From NCBI GenBank assembly GCA_964435775.1, contig CAYTAP010000064.1, forward strand, positions 1-22,631: a stretch of DNA of 22,631 nt. The letters run 5' to 3'. Below the pieces are notes generated by a model, which did not search any database, was not told where the DNA came from, and saw only the letters and a list, made by a program, of their open reading frames with translations. Each line of letters begins with the position of its first letter. The stretch's first letter is position 1. This DNA comes from CAYTAP01 sp964435775 (GTDB taxonomy: Bacteria; Planctomycetota; Phycisphaerae; Tepidisphaerales; Tepidisphaeraceae). The position numbers and the translations under genes were made by a program. Shown here piece after piece: positions 22,253-22,631 of the stretch.

Positions 22253-22631
22253 ATGATCCGTGACGACTTCATCACCTTCGACCGCATCACCAAGCGCTTC
22301 GCCGGCGTCGTGGCGCTGGAGAATGTGTCGCTGTCGATCGCGCGGGGGGAGTGTCATGGCTTGATGGGCGAAAACGGCGCGGGCAAGAGCACGCTGGGGA
22401 AAGTTCTCGCGGGGATTCATCGGCCGGACGAAGGACGAATCGTGCTGGATGGGCAGGAGGTGTCGCTGCGCTCGCCGGCCGAGGCGCGGCGGGCGGGGAT
22501 CGGGATGGTTCATCAGGAGCTCGCCTTCTGCCCCGACCTGAGCATCGCGGAAAACCTGTCGATGGGCGTCTATCCGACGCGGGGGGGACTCTTTCTCAAT
22601 CGCCATGCGATGGCCAAGCGGGCGACGGCTC
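22253..22631 (+). CDS. Sugar ABC transporter ATP-binding protein, RbsA/MglA type, truncated by the window end
   Basis: The frame is open from ATG 22253 to the right edge (126 codons). The Walker A motif GENGAGKST is at residues 39-47. The Q-loop region reads IGMVHQELAFCPDLSIAENL, typical of the first half of the double ATPases RbsA, XylG and MglA. The N-terminus (FITFDRITKRFAGVVALENV) is a standard family opening. It would power a ribose/xylose-type importer and is the right kind of partner for the permease and binding protein at 16586-18850, but lies 3.4 kb away from them. The ribosome site is weak. A candidate promoter lies just upstream, so it may be expressed on its own or with genes beyond the window. 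Confidence 0.9.
   Translation, partial: MIRDDFITFDRITKRFAGVVALENVSLSIARGECHGLMGENGAGKSTLGKVLAGIHRPDEGRIVLDGQEVSLRSPAEARRAGIGMVHQELAFCPDLSIAENLSMGVYPTRGGLFLNRHAMAKRATA

Noticed and set aside
1..22631. tRNA, rRNA, integrase or transposase genes
   Set aside because: None was recognised on either strand; repeats alone do not prove an insertion sequence.

Overview
The window looks like a piece of a draft (probably metagenome-assembled) genome from a high-GC Gram-negative bacterium, most likely a planctomycete of the Phycisphaerae type. The reasons are a PEP-CTERM surface protein, many secreted or sugar-handling genes with weak Shine-Dalgarno sites, and intergenic spaces packed with palindromic repeat families. 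The taxonomic call is inference. A 48-base run of N at 11684-11731 is a scaffold gap.

Layout. 1-741 (minus) is the start of a secreted protein that runs off the left edge and has no in-window stop. 967-10652 holds carbohydrate and metabolite genes: a large GH106-like alpha-L-rhamnosidase, a PhnP-like metallo-beta-lactamase hydrolase, a dimethylglycine/sarcosine dehydrogenase-like flavoprotein, an oppositely oriented membrane glycosyltransferase (GT39/ArnT type) and a xylose-isomerase-like TIM barrel protein. The last is followed 60 bases later by a class II fructose-bisphosphate-type aldolase (10713-11782), which is broken by the assembly gap. 11941-13857 is a tandem alpha/beta-hydrolase (acetyl xylan esterase-like) whose second domain seems to lack a nucleophile. 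The gene is bracketed by two related AT-rich inverted repeats. 13941-15171 (minus) reads toxin, antitoxin, then peptide deformylase. 15425-16426 is a secreted coiled-coil protein.

16586-18850 is a permease plus lipoprotein binding protein of a ribose/xylose-type ABC importer. The matching type of ATPase appears only at 22253 and runs off the right edge. Between them lie a PEP-CTERM/LamG-like protein, a methyltransferase, a HigBA-like toxin-antitoxin pair and about 0.5 kb of palindromic repeats. The repeats include an inverted array of 16-17-base units that abuts a 63-base relic of the 3' end of a second binding-protein gene.

How it fits together: most genes look like uptake and breakdown of plant or algal polysaccharide sugars (rhamnosidase, esterase, isomerase, aldolase, sugar ABC importer). 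Accessory modules (two toxin-antitoxin pairs and at least six palindromic repeat families) are inserted among them. No complete new defence or mobile system is visible. The most unusual material is the repeat biology: repeat-built gene ends, the inverted array beside a gene relic, and operator-like palindromes inside both toxin-antitoxin promoters.
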